Both the position numbers and the translations under genes were made by a program. Under the pieces are notes generated by a model. It saw only the letters and a list, made by a program, of their open reading frames with translations. It did not search any database and was not told the DNA's origin. Below, piece by piece: positions 25,001-37,500 of a stretch of DNA of 64,000 nt. Numbering within the stretch: position 1 is the stretch's first letter; every line of letters starts with the position of its first letter. This stretch comes from Undaria pinnatifida (taxonomy: Eukaryota > Sar > Phaeophyceae > Laminariales > Alariaceae): positions 4,259,994-4,323,993 of the forward strand of contig JABAKD010000019.1 of assembly GCA_012845835.1 (NCBI GenBank), read 5' to 3'.

Positions 25001-28000
25001 CCAACGGAACATCGCAGCCGATATCACGTTAAGACCTCCCGGGTATACCATTGGAATTACCAGGGCAATGCCAACATGTAACCAACGCAAAACCAGTGGA
25101 ATAACACCAAAAAAAAAAGGAGAAAAATCAAGGTGATACCAGGTTACCATGAAAGGAGTACAAGAGGGAAATAAAACGCCTGGGACCTCCGTAGGGTACC
25201 CGTGCAATACAGGACAGCCAGGACGACACCAGAGGGAAACTCGACGACACCTGAAAGCAGTCGTCGCTGCTACGCCGCCTCCATTCACCTCGCATTCGGG
25301 CCCGGCGAACCCCAAGTTTCGACATTATACGATGGTTCCAAGTATGATTCTCCTGACTTCTATGATAGGAGTTAGGTGGCACGCCTCCACGTTTGTTCAT
25401 TTTCTTCCGGTCGTGTACACTAACATCTGTGCAGGCCAACAAACACTACACACATGGCAGGTAGCAACGAACACCGACAACCGTACTATATACGGCATGC
25501 ATTTCGACGGGGGCATCTGCCTCCCGGCTATGTGTGATTATCACGTCACAACAGTAGCGAGCATAGTGCAACAGCAGTACTGCACGGGGTCGCCCGGCGT
25601 ATGCAACTACGACATAAAAGCGCCAGTAGCAGTGATGTATTATAGCAGCAGCAATCGCACACACGGTGCATGAAAACAGTGTACCAGTGTTACGAATTGA
25701 TAGTGTCGTCAATGGCCGGGCGGCAAAGCGAGACCGAAAAAAAGGGGTGAAGCAGCCAAAAAGAGAGCACGGCATCGGATGAGACAAAGCGCCTCCTTAG
25801 CTGAAACGGCGTTGTAACGGTTCATACAGCAGTGGGTAGCCCGATCAAACGCCTTTACAACTGCAAACCCTTTTTTTTTCACAAAAGTACTAGAAATAGC
25901 GCAGGGAGGGATTTTGGGGCTCTCCAGGGGTCAAGAGCGCCGGCGGGATAAGAGCGTTCGGGAGTTTAGTGCGGTCAAATCGGCGTGTCCCGTCTATACA
26001 AAAAAGCTGAATATTTTCCACTACAGATACTCGTACAAGCAATGTGTAGTCAAGAGCGCTTGTTTCGGCTTGTCGGCTTGTCACGGGGAGCTCTTGAATC
26101 GGGGTACCCCCTGCATTATAGCAACAGTACTAACAGCAGTAGTGTCTGTCCTTCACACCGGGTATGTTCTGTTTGGCGAGGTCCAAGTCTCGCGCGTGTA
26201 CTGGGAATACAACGTGCACTTGTAGTCGTGATGCCCACCAGAGTAACAGCTGTAAACAGGCGCCCCCCCCCCCCTCATTTATCAACCATCACTAACGAAT
26301 TCGCGGACACCACCGTGTATTGGAGAGGCAGCGGCACGGCTGTACCGCGAGACCAGTGCAGACTACAAAATAAGTTGTAAAAAATATAACTGCTGTTATC
26401 AACGGTAGTTTTTGATACTTCAGTACAGGTAGTGACTAACGTAAAGCGCGGTTGTTTGCTTCAACGGCATGAGCGCAAAACACGACAGAGATACGCATCC
26501 ATATCGGACGAGTGTTTCTACTCGAAGGGTGCTCAACTGATGGTGCATCAATCGTACACCATACGAGCACCGCTGCCAAGTTTCACGTACTAAAATAATA
26601 CGGGCAGTGGCTGTGTACGAGTACAGGTATCTCGTAGTATCACCCTGTACATGGTGAAGGTGAGGTGCAGCACCGCCAGTAACTGTGCAACGCCGAACAC
26701 CGAACACATTCACGCCTCCGACAGATCTATCGCGATCTAGACCATCTATGTCCATATCATCTACGTAGATGATCTACTTCCAAGTCTACAACAGTATGCA
26801 GTCGTATTAAGATGTTGTGCAGGGTGTGAATGTAATACAGGGTGCAGATTAAATCCAGGAATCATGTTCTAGATCACACAGATCGCACGGTTCCCACCCG
26901 GCAACATGAGCTAGACTATACAGATCTTCCCTGCAAGATCCCTAGAAAGATCTGCCGCAGATAAAGTGGGGATCGACTACCTGTCCCTAGGTGTGAAAAA
27001 AAGCATCTACCACAAAAAGCAGCCGGGCAGTCGGCCTCGTAGGGAATTCGACCGGAGTGCAACGGGCAACCCAACGACACCTGCAACGACGATCAGCACG
27101 ATACACGATACTCGTGGAGCCGTTACAAGCACTTTGTTAATCCGTCGGTACGACCTATGCACCATACCGCTGTGTTTTAGGTCGTTACTCTGATCATCCA
27201 CACCCTTTCAAACTGCAGCCACATTGTTGGCTCAATACTTGAAGATGGTGTGGGTGCATTTTCGCAGCGTCACAGCAGCACTGGTGTAAAGCGCTTGAGT
27301 GGCAATCAAAGGAACAAAAAACAGACGAAAATACTAACCTGGGTGAGGAACCCGACGACGGCGAGCATCGCCGTGCGGCCGTGCTTAAGCTCCGCCTCGC
27401 GGTACGAGTTCAGGCGCTCCTCGGGCCCCTTGGAGAACCCCATCGGGTCGAAGAATCCCAGGGGTGCGCTCGCGCCGACCATGTCCGCGGCCACCATGGA
27501 AAGCGACGAGGACGCGGGCCGTGCCACCGAGGCGACGCGGGAGCCGACGAACGGGCCGCTGGGCACGAACGCCGATGCGCTACAAGTATCGTGATCATTG
27601 GGGGTATTGTTGCAACGATCGTGATGTCGCGTAAATTGAGCGACGACGGAAGGGGGGGGTTGGAGGGGCGGGGGAGGCGGGACGGGGAGAGGGAGAGCGA
27701 GGGGGGGGGGGGGGGGGGTTATGTGGGGTGTTGTGTCGTGCCAATAGCTAAGGGTGAAAGTGCTGTTGTGTACTTAGATGCGGCGTACTACTCTTCATGG
27801 TAGCATGGTAGCGCCGGCACCGAAAACACTACCTGGTATCGCGGTAGCTCGTACCATACTACTGCTATTAATAGTACCATACTGCTTGTACCGGAAAGTA
27901 CAAGAAATGAAAACAAAGCGACAGACCCAACGCAACAGGAGAGCTTCGGTTCTCTTAGTTTTTTTACTGGCATGTTTACGTCCTCACCGCGAACGGCGAA

Positions 28001-29701
28001 TAACTCCGTTAGTTGGGACTTGGGACGCTTTGGGAGCAGGAAGTTGAAGAGCTTAAGAAAGTTCGTGCCAGTACGTGGCGAGGTGAGGCAGACACCAAGA
28101 AACCGGTAACATGGAACATGGGGACCCTCGCAACTCCGGCCACGCCGAGCCGCCGGGGAAGCGGGGGTAAGGGGTGTGTTCCAACTATATAGGTACAGCA
28201 GCAGTAGGGGTCGCCCGATAGTGTGACATCCCTATATAAGGCGGTATCCCGATATCAGGCGGTCAAAAAGGCTTGGCGCGACCGGGGAATGGCACTCATA
28301 ACGTGGCACGAACACTGCGGCTTTTCCCAATACGGGGATCATATTGCTCGGACACGCCCACCGCCTTCTGATAATCCGAAGTTGCTTCTACACTGTACCG
28401 GGAAGGACGACGATACACGCGCAGCATGGCGAAACTGCTAGCGATACTGCTGTGCAGCAGTAAACGTAACGCTGCACGCTCTCACAATTAGGCACGCTCT
28501 AACTCTTGATAGTAGATACACGATAACACCCGCATTACAATAAATACATACTCGTGGTACAAGTATAAGATAAGACTCTTGATAGACTCGCGTTGCTTAA
28601 TGTGTTAGCTCGCCATGCAAGGTCCTCTCCCAACGGGGCTAGTGCTACTCGTATACCATGTATATGCTGCCCAAAGTTCGTCAGCGGTTCATGGTACAGG
28701 GATATACCTGGTGGTGTAATCTTACGGCAACGCATGCATGGATTAGACTGAACACATTATCATCATTGACAGCTCGCGCTGCTGAAATTACACTTGCGGG
28801 GACTTGTCTGGCTCCGCCCTGCCCTCTGAATAGCAGCTGCGGGCGGTGGCAGCCGTAGAGATGGATGGGTGGGTGTTGTTCCACCTCATGAGCCTAAAGG
28901 CACGTATCCATGTATTGCAGCCACACACCACTCGCTGGCACACAAAGGTTCAAATGCTGCTGCGTCAACATGCTACAAAAAATATGAATAGTACATAACC
29001 TGGTATGATGGGAAGCCCTAACGCTGCTGTGTCGCGCGTAAAAGAGAGGACACCAAAACTGGGGTACGTACGAAGGGAAGGCGTAGACGAGGACTCGAAG
29101 GCAGTCAACATGTATCTAGTTTTTTATGTACAGATCGCGATTTTCAAGGGCGATGAGAACATGCAACATTTTTTAGGTGTCGGTACATATTGCCGCGCCG
29201 CAACTACCGACGAGATACGCTAACCACACGTTGCGTCATGAGAACAGATGCATCTAGCCATCTTCCGGGTATTGCGTGAAGTATTGCTGGTGCACACGAG
29301 TACACAAAGGATGGTGCGTGTGACGGTAAAAGACCCTCGAGCGACCTTCATCCTCGGGCATGATTCAGTCGATGTGGGGTAGAGCTACAAATTGCATCGC
29401 TTAAAAAAACAGCCGGGTGCTGCGCACACGCTGGCCAAGGGATCTAATCACGGACACGAACCGAAGCCTGATTCCTCGCTAGCGCTTCCTCCAGCAGCAG
29501 CCGCCCCAAGCCGCTTCCCAGTTGCTGCACACGCGACCTCACAGCGAGGCAATTCAACACGATGACTGACTCATGAGGGACCAAAATCACGAGAGGCATG
29601 GCACCAAACACACATACGCATGTAAGGACATTGCTCGCCGCCGGGTTCTGGAGAAGCACTCACCTGGCTAGCACGGCCGTCAAAGCGATCACAGACTTCA
29701 T
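19295..29701 (-). CDS. Fucoxanthin-chlorophyll a/c light-harvesting protein (LHC family)
   Basis: Five exons on the minus strand, 29701-29664, 27579-27339, 21656-21570, 19937-19800 and 19426-19295 (TAA), give about 211 residues, the usual FCP length. The N-terminus MKSVIALTAVLA is a signal peptide running into ASAFVP, the stramenopile cleavage motif that routes proteins through the ER into the complex plastid; a transit-like Ser/Arg stretch follows. The mature part has GFFDPMGF, helix one REAELKHGRTAMLAVVGF and helix three LKELHNGRAAMMGISGLV. Both helices keep the Glu plus His-Gly-Arg or Asn-Gly-Arg chlorophyll ligands and the interhelix salt-bridge residues. The middle helix IVMFIGFLEYVISQI lies in exon four. 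The protein should bind chlorophyll a/c and fucoxanthin-type pigments in the thylakoid and pass energy to the photosystems. Introns are 2084, 5682, 1632 and 373 bp; the first splits the ASAF motif in phase 2. Whether it is LHCF or another LHC subgroup cannot be told from this reading. Confidence 0.95.
20145..20320 (+). repeat. Family K repeat
   Basis: ACCCCTTGATCGACGGCAAG, ATTTACCTTGACCGACGCCA and CCCTTGACCGACGGACGTTT. The partner is at 52.6 kb in reverse. Confidence 0.75.
20441..20520 (+). repeat. Family B, single unit
   Basis: TTAACGCCTTTACAATTGG, AAACCCGTTGGG, then ATTACTTGATATTAGTATAG and GGAGGGGTTTCGGGG. Confidence 0.85.
21152..21340 (+). repeat. CCCA/ACCC array
   Basis: CACCCACCCACCCACC blocks broken by short unique words and C-runs, in intron three of the antenna gene. 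Confidence 0.88.
22370..22450 (-). repeat. Family C fragment
   Basis: CGCAGCTCGCAAACATCAG, AGATGAGTATCGACCCTA and CGAACCCACACGAGGACGT. Confidence 0.65.
22649..22864. mobile_element. Foldback / inverted-repeat element
   Basis: Outer arms share GGGCTGAGAACGAG in inverted orientation and both reach a block CCCACCCATG / GGACAAAACGTTGCA. At the core, 22777-22798 and 22806-22827 are perfect 22-bp inverted arms around a 7-nt loop. Three direct or inverted GGACAAAACGTTGC blocks occur. No coding. In intron two of the antenna gene. Confidence 0.8.
24103..24391 (-). mobile_element. tRNA-derived SINE, copy 1
   Basis: Read on the minus strand it begins with a tRNA-like head: GGTGGCGTATCAGG resembles a Pol III A box and GTGAGTTCGAATTCCC a B box. 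A conserved body (TTCTTGTGCACAA, GCGGAAAGCGCGAGAGCG, ATCGACGAGCAGTGGGA) and a tail ending near AAGTAGATGTGT follow. It is alignable along about 290 bp with the copy at 62.4 kb. In intron two of the antenna gene. Confidence 0.75.
24450..24715 (+). repeat. Family B, several partial units
   Basis: Repeated CGTAACCCCTCTACAACTGG, AAACCCGTTT and TACTTGGAATAAGTGTAGGG blocks, three to four partial units in a row beside the reversed SINE. Confidence 0.8.
25852..25925 (+). repeat. Family B, single unit
   Basis: GCCTTTACAACTGCAAACCC, then AGTACTAGAAATAGCGCAGG and GAGGGATTTTGGGGCTCT. Confidence 0.8.
26690..26965 (-). repeat. Family J repeat, reversed
   Basis: GATCACACAGATCGCACGG, TTCCCACCCGGCAACATGAG and CTATACAGATCTTCCCTGC mirror the 2.8 kb copy. 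Confidence 0.75.
28208..28360 (+). repeat. Family F repeat (GGCGGT)
   Basis: TATAAGGCGGTATCCCGATA, GGCGGTCAAAAAGGCTTGGC, GCGACCGGGGAATGGCACTC. Upstream of nothing recognised; lies in intron one of the antenna gene. Confidence 0.75.
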
Positions 29702-30309
29702 ATTGTTCGTAGGAGATGGGAAGCTAGACGTGTTGAGCTATAACTGTCACGATCTAGTAACCAAGCAGAATAGAGAACGAGCACGTGAGAAGCCTTGACC
29801 GAAAAGGGTTTCGTACAGATGTTCAAGAAGTTTTTGTTGAACTAAAATCAACATAAAACTAAATTTCTTGAAGGAGATCTTGAGAGCAAACCCGGGGATC
29901 GGGGTTGCACTTTTTTTTCCCGACCAACAGAGCTCAACACAGCAGTAGCAACGGGCATAGACCGAGAATCGGCCGATGATATCATAGGAGTACGATACGC
30001 AAACAAAGAAGTATTGAGCACTTGCGGCACCACCGTCACCATGAATTCAGTTGTATCGCCTTGTATAACATAATAGGCCTTGGAGGTGGCAATGTACACC
30101 GTAATAATTACAAGTTTATCGGTATTGTTGTTGGAATAGGAATCCCATTGTTTGTGCTCAGTTGTTGCAGGCCGCGCCAAAGATTGACATGCGAAACACG
30201 GCACGATCCGTACGTAACTCGTATGGCCAAGTCAATGCAGCTCAATGTCCTCGATGTCTCCGTCCGGACCCCCAACGAAAAATCCCGGCATACGTTCGTT
30301 GTATATTAT

Positions 30310-30545
30310 AAAAAATGAAAAATACACGTCAACTGTGAGATCGACCAAAAGTGTTTTTGTGATCAAAACTCAGACAGCTTTGCAAGCTGCGTGTGATGCT
30401 TCGATCGCTCGTATTACGGGGTGTGTACCCTCGTGAAGGATTCAGGTCGGTGACTCGCCTGCTAATGCCAGGGTCAACAGGACTAAGACGTTCAGCCTTG
30501 TCCTGCGCACGGAAACTGTATAACCCGCGTGAGGGGGACAAGTTG
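30310..30545 (+). repeat. Family C repeat
   Basis: Shares AACTGTGAGATCGACC, CAAGCTGCGTGTGATGC, CGTATTACGGGGTGTGT, AGGGTCAACAGG and CGCACGGAAACTGTATAACC with other copies. Noncoding, about 235 bp. Confidence 0.82.
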
Positions 30546-30764
30546 TATACTTGTATGTATCCCCGGGAAGTGGCTGGTGGCTCGCGTGTCTGTTTTTTTC
30601 ACACTTATGATGGTTGGTGATTTGCGTTCGATGCTCATACAACACAACAGGACGATCGTTCACTTGAAAAAAAAGCATGACACGAATTCCAAGTAAAGCA
30701 TGTCATAGGTAGAGACGGGAGGAGGTCAAAATCGGGGATCGGGGGGGGGGGGGGGGGGTATTTG

Positions 30765-30875
30765 TCGCATCATGCTTGGCCGGAATCCCGACCAGGTAGA
30801 CATTGCTTGCACCACGCGCGAAGTGCCGCCAAGTATTTGGCGAGTCGCATGAAGGGTGGACGGGGGGGGGGGGGA
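30765..30875 (+). repeat. Family I repeat
   Basis: CCAGGTAGACATTGCTTGCA, CCACGCGCGAAGTGCCG and CGAGTCGCATGAAGGGTGG, flanked on both sides by G-runs. Confidence 0.75.
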
Positions 30876-31564
30876 GGTAATCATCGTATCACGCACAGCG
30901 TAACAGGTAGTTCATAGCACCACAGGGACGGGAGGATGGGGGGTACTGAGCGGTCTCAAAAAGGCTTTCTCCTTTCTTCCGAAATGACAAAAACTGAGAC
31001 CTGGTATTAATACCTCACTCAGTGCTGCGAACAAAAAAGGGCGTTTGTTTTGCCCCAACTGCCGTTTGTCAAGTTTCATGCAGAACAGATACCCGACGCG
31101 CAGCGTTTGGACGCGGAATATCTGCCCATGGTACCACCGCACGCAGTGTCAGCACCCATCTTTGCTAGGTATATAGTCTAATACAATACCTGGTGCCTGG
31201 TATTGTTGCGTTGCATGGGTGTGCCATTTGCGCACGATGATTTTCGACTCGAAACTTTTTCTTGTACCTGGTATGCTTAATCATGTCCCTTTCCAGGCCT
31301 TGGCTTCTGTCTTGAACCTCAGATCGTCCTCTCCAACACCGGTGCACTATTTCGTCAACCGGTCCCTCCCTCCCTCTCTCCCTCCACGTCGGCCGTGATG
31401 AAATTAACTCCGTCTCATTCTTTTCAGCCAAACCCACCACTCAGTACTTGCGTAACCAGCTCAAAACCTGCATGATATGCACACGAATATACGCCCGTCA
31501 AAAATGGTAGCCGCCCTTCCCACCCCCCACGCGCGCGTTCTGCGCTTCCATCAACATTCATATA

Positions 31565-34500
31565 TCACCATATCGAACTAAGCAACTCAACAGCACACCG
31601 CACCTTGGGACGACTGGCGAGGCCCCGGAGGTCGCGACACGGGAAACACTTCAACCACAGCAAGACCATCGTCAGACGAGCACCAACCGTGCGCACAGGA
31701 TACAAATTCTCGCGCGCGTAAAAAACGAATATGAAAACAACAAAAAACAAGCAAACAAGCACACATGCACACACCACGCTACAAAACTGGATCGATCAAT
31801 TAGAAGCGCCTAGATTCGGAACAAAATCTCCAGCCGCCTCTTCACCAGCCCACTCTCCCCTCCCGACATTTTCCCAGCACGCGGGGACAGAACAGAGAAA
31901 AAACATGGCCTTCACAACAAGTCCAAAACACATCGAATCGATTGGAAATCGTCAACGAGTATGCTTCCAGAGCTAGACTAGTAAAGAGAGGGCGCATCAA
32001 AACGTTTATTCGTCCTGTCACCATACCAACCACAGCACACGATCACATCACCGTCACACACACCAGACTCCCGCGCACCCACACGAGAACACAAACCAAC
32101 ACACATACGTCCTCCAACCCTTGGTCAACGCGGTGCCTGTGCCCCGTATACACCTGCCATCACCACGTATGGCAACAAGCCGCTTCTCCAATCGCTCTGA
32201 CTCCATCCCCCACACGCTAGGGATCAAGCTTACAAGTGCAACTACTGCTACTACTGCCGCCACTGGACCACCACTTCAAACATCGTAACGTTGACCGGAG
32301 TTGGGTGCAATCCGTGGTGTGCGATGCAGTCATCATCCCGCCGTACGTACAAACAACGCCTCTCATCCTAACGTGACACCTGTGCGCCGTTGCACTTATG
32401 CACCCTCCACCACCACCGCCACCACCACCACCATCACCATCATTATCACCATCACCATCACCACGACCATCACCACCACCTTCAATACCACCACCGCCCC
32501 CCCTCGGAAAAACATACTGTACAGCTGCACTGCACCACGGGGTGCCTCTTGGGTAGGTTGGGGTGAAGCAAGTGCAGATGCAGTGCAACGCAGAAGGGCA
32601 GTGCCACAGTCGCGGTCGCGTGCGCGAAATTCCCGTCCCCATACCGGTTGAAACTCAACGGGAAGCGTGAGCTAGCGTAGGGTAGGGACGGGTACCAGCA
32701 TCAGCACCAATAACCACGCTTTCGGCGGACTAAGCCAGGGTAGGGTGCGATAGGGTAGCAGGACCAGCACCAGGAGCCACGCTTTCTTCACTGCTCGGTA
32801 CGGGGAGGGGGGGGCTGCAGGAGGGCCTGTCGGCAAAGTGGGGCAACACGCGAGAAACCAACACCAAAGGAGAACGTTAATCGATGCCGCAGCCATTGAA
32901 AAAACACAATTCGACATACCTGATAGCAGGTACAAGGTAACTTTTAGCAGTTCCAACCATATCTGGGGAGCGCGATAACCGACGCCGGGTGACAGAAGAG
33001 GAATTGGTTGGGTTGGGTGGGGTTGCGTTGTTGATCGTACAAAGCACAGATTGAGAGCTCCAACACTGGGCTCCGTGGTGAGCATGCCAAAAACTTAGCG
33101 GTGTTTATTATGGATATTAGTGGCTTTATCATGGGATTATTGTGGATGTTAGAGGTGTCATCATGGATGTTGGTGGTTTTAATAAGGGCGTTAGTGGTTT
33201 TCTCATGAATGCGCGAGACGTAGACAACCTTTCGCGAATCGCAAATAGCCAAAACCTTTGCCCGTCATATGAGCAACTAGCGGATGCTGCTGCGGCGGGC
33301 GCCCTCACGATATACCAGTCAGGTATGTGTATTATGTACAAGGCGCTTCCCACCGCGGGCGGCATTCGCCACCCGCTACGCTCGCTCAGAAAGGAAAGAT
33401 ACAACATATTCCGTGGAGCGGACAGAGGTCCACACGACTCATTGTTGGTGTAAACTGGCCATTTTGATCATGCCAGGAACCCCCCCTCCCGCCAAGCTCC
33501 AGGAAAACAGCCGGGACGCCATATGCGTGAGTATACCGTATGCGCCTGGCATATTAACCCTTTCAGCACCGCATTCCTGATGTGGGGACAAAACGCTTGG
33601 AATCAGAGGGTGGAAATTATACGAGATGGAAATGTCTGCGTTGACGTCTGTGACTGCAACAGAGCTTTGGTCTCTCTCTAGGACCACGAATCGGCAAGAC
33701 ATCGGGTGTGCTGGACGTCCATTGGTGGAAAGAGCAGATTGACAAGACACATATTTACACGGCAGCATGGAACATGTGGTTGTTTTGGCAGCAAATAGAC
33801 GGCTGCTTTACGTCAGGTAAGTCACGCCTCAAGTTCCATATTGAACATATATAACGTCTTGACGGCCGTCCCTCACAGGGCTAAGGGTCAGCTGTGAAGA
33901 ATTAAAATTCGTTGATGGCTTCATTATTATGCATTAAATTCAGCGAACAACAACGAGGACAAAAGGCAAATTAAATACTCGTACTAACATGCCCATGGTG
34001 GCTCTTGGCAAAACACTTTGCAATTTCTGTCTGCTGGCTTGCGTTGTCGCACTTTGCTGTCTGATCGACACGTACGAAAAAAAAAAACAGGAACAAAGGA
34101 AAAGAAAATAAAAGGATCGGAGAGGAAAAAGCAATTTTCCCGCCGACAATTCAAAACTCAAGAGTAGACCAGGAAGCCAGAAAACTGCCGAGGGCTGCCA
34201 CCGATGGGACCGAAGTTGAAATTGACGCGTGGTACGATAGAGGTAGCACATCTACAGCAGTAGGCTTTTTTTGGTTTTCTGAATGACGGGGCTTCTTAAC
34301 CCGAAACCGTCGAAAAAGGCCATTTCGATTAAAAAAATGGTTCTCGTTCTGTACCTAGACCATGGGATGTTTTATCCGGTAGTGCTCAGTTATATTTCTT
34401 TCTCCAAATCAGCTTTTCGGGGAGAGGTCTTAAGCTCCGAAATTGAGGAATCTCAGAAAAAACAATGGTTGGTGCACCCTTATCGTGGTAGGCGTGAAGT

Positions 34501-37500
34501 GAGCCTACATTACTTTCTTCTACATTTCCCGGAGTATTCTTCCGCCCCAGAGACATCGGATCTTGTTTCGTGACTAGAGGAATACGGCGAAGAGTTAACC
34601 TATTTTGGAACGCACCCCCGTTTCGGGAGACAATTAAATTACTTGGACTTAGTGTAGGATGAATAAACGCTGCAGGAATTTTGGACAATGTGAGATCAAC
34701 ACAACAAAATCCCCATCAACACCAACACCACCAACACCAACGCCACCAACACCAACAACAACTCGGCGCAAGTTACCTTGTTGACGAGGGGGAACTTGCA
34801 GACGGACCAAAATAGCCACGGCATCCACACGCGGCACTGCACCGGCCGAGAGCAGAATATCAACCATCCAAGCACCAGCGCGAAAGGAAGGAGCATAAGC
34901 GCCACCGCAGCAAAGAAAAACTGGTTGGAAAGTGTTGATAGTTTTACGGAGGCGCGGCGTGGGTGGGGGTGGGGTTTGGGGGTCAGTAAGAGCTGACGCA
35001 CCACTAGACAAAGCAAAAAAGTGCGCTAGACAAGTCAACCATGAGGGAAACAAAATAGCCGCACTCGTAGAACGTCTGGGTCTCCAAGTGGAGCTGTTGC
35101 GTATCTATACGAGAGGAGCAAGCACTTGGGTGGTGCGGAACAATGAAAATAGAAGCCCGGCCATCGTTGTGCGCCTAAGCGGGACAGAAATACGACAGCA
35201 ACGCGATTCCTCATGTTGCGACGACTGTACCCGCGTCCCGTACCCACTCCATCCCTCGTGACGGAAATGTGTCTTTCCGATACTAGCATTTACCATTCGT
35301 CCTGTTGTCCTGGAAGCCAGCTAGAAAATATAAAAGGAACGAGATAGCGGTCACATTCGACAAATGCCAACACGCAACAACACCCTTTTCCGCGCGCAAT
35401 GACATACAGCGTGCCACGTGCGGTGAGCCGGTTGTGGTACGTGCTGCCCTCGTAATAGGCGAGCTGCTGGTGCTCAATATGTACGGAACTACCAGGTTTC
35501 ATCATCTTGGTGTATTAGTACTGCGCGAGCAAATAAAAAGCCACACCCGCATGTAAAACCACCGTTACTCTCCCTAGTGAAACACAAATAAAAAAAAGGA
35601 CAAAGAAAAAAAAAAAGTAGTGACGTAGAAAACAGAAAAAAAGAACAAAATAGCACACATACAACGCGCGCCACGCCACTCACCCCTCCCATCAGCGTCA
35701 GCGGCAGGAAAAGCAAAGCCATGAAGACCACCGGCACGGCCAGCGCCATCAAGGTCATGGAAACCCCTCCCCCCACGACAGCAACGGCGCCGCCTGAAGC
35801 CAGCTTTTGGGTTTTGGTCATGCGTCCGCTCACCCCTCCGACAAGGGCGACGGGTTTGTAGATCAGGTCTAAGACCTTGTCCACCGCAACATCGATCTTC
35901 GCCTAAGCATGCAAAGCACAAGAGAGGTGACATGCATTGTTATGACATTGTTATGATATTTTGTTGTCCATCGAGGCAACCGGGGATCCACCAGACAGGG
36001 TGTCCCATACCACACCCCACCCCACCCCACAGCACACCGCACCGCACCGCACCGCACCGCACCGCACCGCACCGCACCGCACCGCACCGCACCGCACCGC
36101 ACCGCACCGCACCGCACCGCACCGCACCGCACCGCACCGCACCGCACCGCACCGCACCGCACCGCACCGCACCGCACCGCACCGCACCGCACCGCACCGC
36201 ACCGCACCACACCGTACCACACCACACCACACCACACCACACCACACCACACCACACCACACCACACCACACCACACCACACCACACCACACCACACCAC
36301 ACCACACCACACCAACCCCGCCCCCGCCCCTCCTAACTGCCACCAAAGCCCAGCACCCACCTTCTCTGTAACCACGCCCGTCTTGGCCACGGGAACCTTC
36401 AACTGCGTCAAGGGCGCGCGGAACTTAAGCTAATGGGAAGGCCAAGGGAAAGGGTATGCCAGGCACCACAAGCCAACGACACGGACAGGTCCAGCACACA
36501 GAGAGATGCACAGGAGCGACGCAGAGAGCAGGGGCAAAAAAAAGGGGAAGCAGGGAGAGGGGTTACAGGAGACGAGGAAAATAGACGAATGTGACACGGA
36601 AAAGTCGGCAAACTAGAAGGCTGTATAGTAAAGAGACGCGCGCTACAATAGACGTATTAAATAACACTATTTGGCGAAAAATATTTTCCCGAGTAACGGG
36701 GCTCCTCACCCCAAAATCGTCAGAATGTCATAATTCTTGTTTTGGCACTATGGAGACTTTTCATACCTAGCCCATGGGTTTGGTCATCTGTTTTGCACTT
36801 TCACTTTAGTCTATTAAACAAGTCAGTTGTTGGGGTGAGGTATAGAGCCAGTTCGTCAAGCCGCCACCACCCTCAGGCAAAAAAGAGCCAGTGCACCTTC
36901 ACCGTACTGCTAGTAGTAGTGTCGAGAAAACGATCGCTATCCTAGGAGATAGATCGGATTAGCCATGGGCGGCCGAGCAGGAACGGGACAAGATCCTGCC
37001 GAAAACAAAATAACGCACTTGGAGCCCCAAAACCCCTCCCTACACAAATTCCAGGTAAGTTGTCCCCAAAAACGTGTTTCCAGCGGTAAACGGCAGGGAA
37101 AAAGAGAAATGAGCGCCCATAGTGTTGCACACGTCTCCAATAGGAGAAGGAACAATGTTCGGTCTCGAAAGGGATGCGTGGTCAATGATCAAACGGCTAA
37201 GGCAACCAACAAACGAGTACCCCGCCACCCCAAGGAGCTTCGTGCTTGATACAAGCGATGCCTGTCTGGTCGGCGAAAACCAGACGTGCGCCGTCCCGGC
37301 ATTAAAGGGATGCGAGGGTCGTGGCCCTGTGAATTACGGCCATGCATAGTAAGTCGTTACCCCCGCCACCCCCCCCCCCCGCCCCTTTCATCCTACCTCG
37401 ACGTGGTACTGGAGCTTGAGGATAATCGTTCCCATGTTTTGCATTCCCGGCTTGGCATTTCCAGGCATCGGCACTTCTATGACATGCTCCGCTCCCCCGA

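Larger units (their letters stand above)
29702..31564. other. Intergenic region upstream of the antenna gene
   Basis: This should contain the antenna gene promoter, but no element can be named with confidence. It holds a family-C copy (30,310-30,545), a G-run near 30.74 kb and a family-I copy (30,765-30,875). If the C2 gene has a different last exon, that exon would also lie here. Confidence 0.4.

Noticed and set aside
25149-25673. 174-codon plus-strand open frame
   Set aside because: No motif, no repeat support, antisense in intron two of the antenna gene; length is within chance for GC-balanced DNA.
29444-29524. Minus-strand open stretch QLGSGLGRLLLEEALA with a good acceptor, first taken as the last exon of the C2 gene
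   Set aside because: It lies inside intron one of the antenna gene on the same strand, whose exon one (29701-29664) joins exon two perfectly. The C2 transcript would have to run through that gene's start.
31165-31440. Minus-strand open frame rich in charged residues as a C2 gene exon
   Set aside because: Its possible donor gives a phase that does not connect to any downstream exon I can find, and the composition is repeat-like.
35932-36411. Long Thr-Ala-Pro-His and Cys-Gly-Val open frames
   Set aside because: Translation of the CACCG/CACCA array; real C2 exons only touch its edges.
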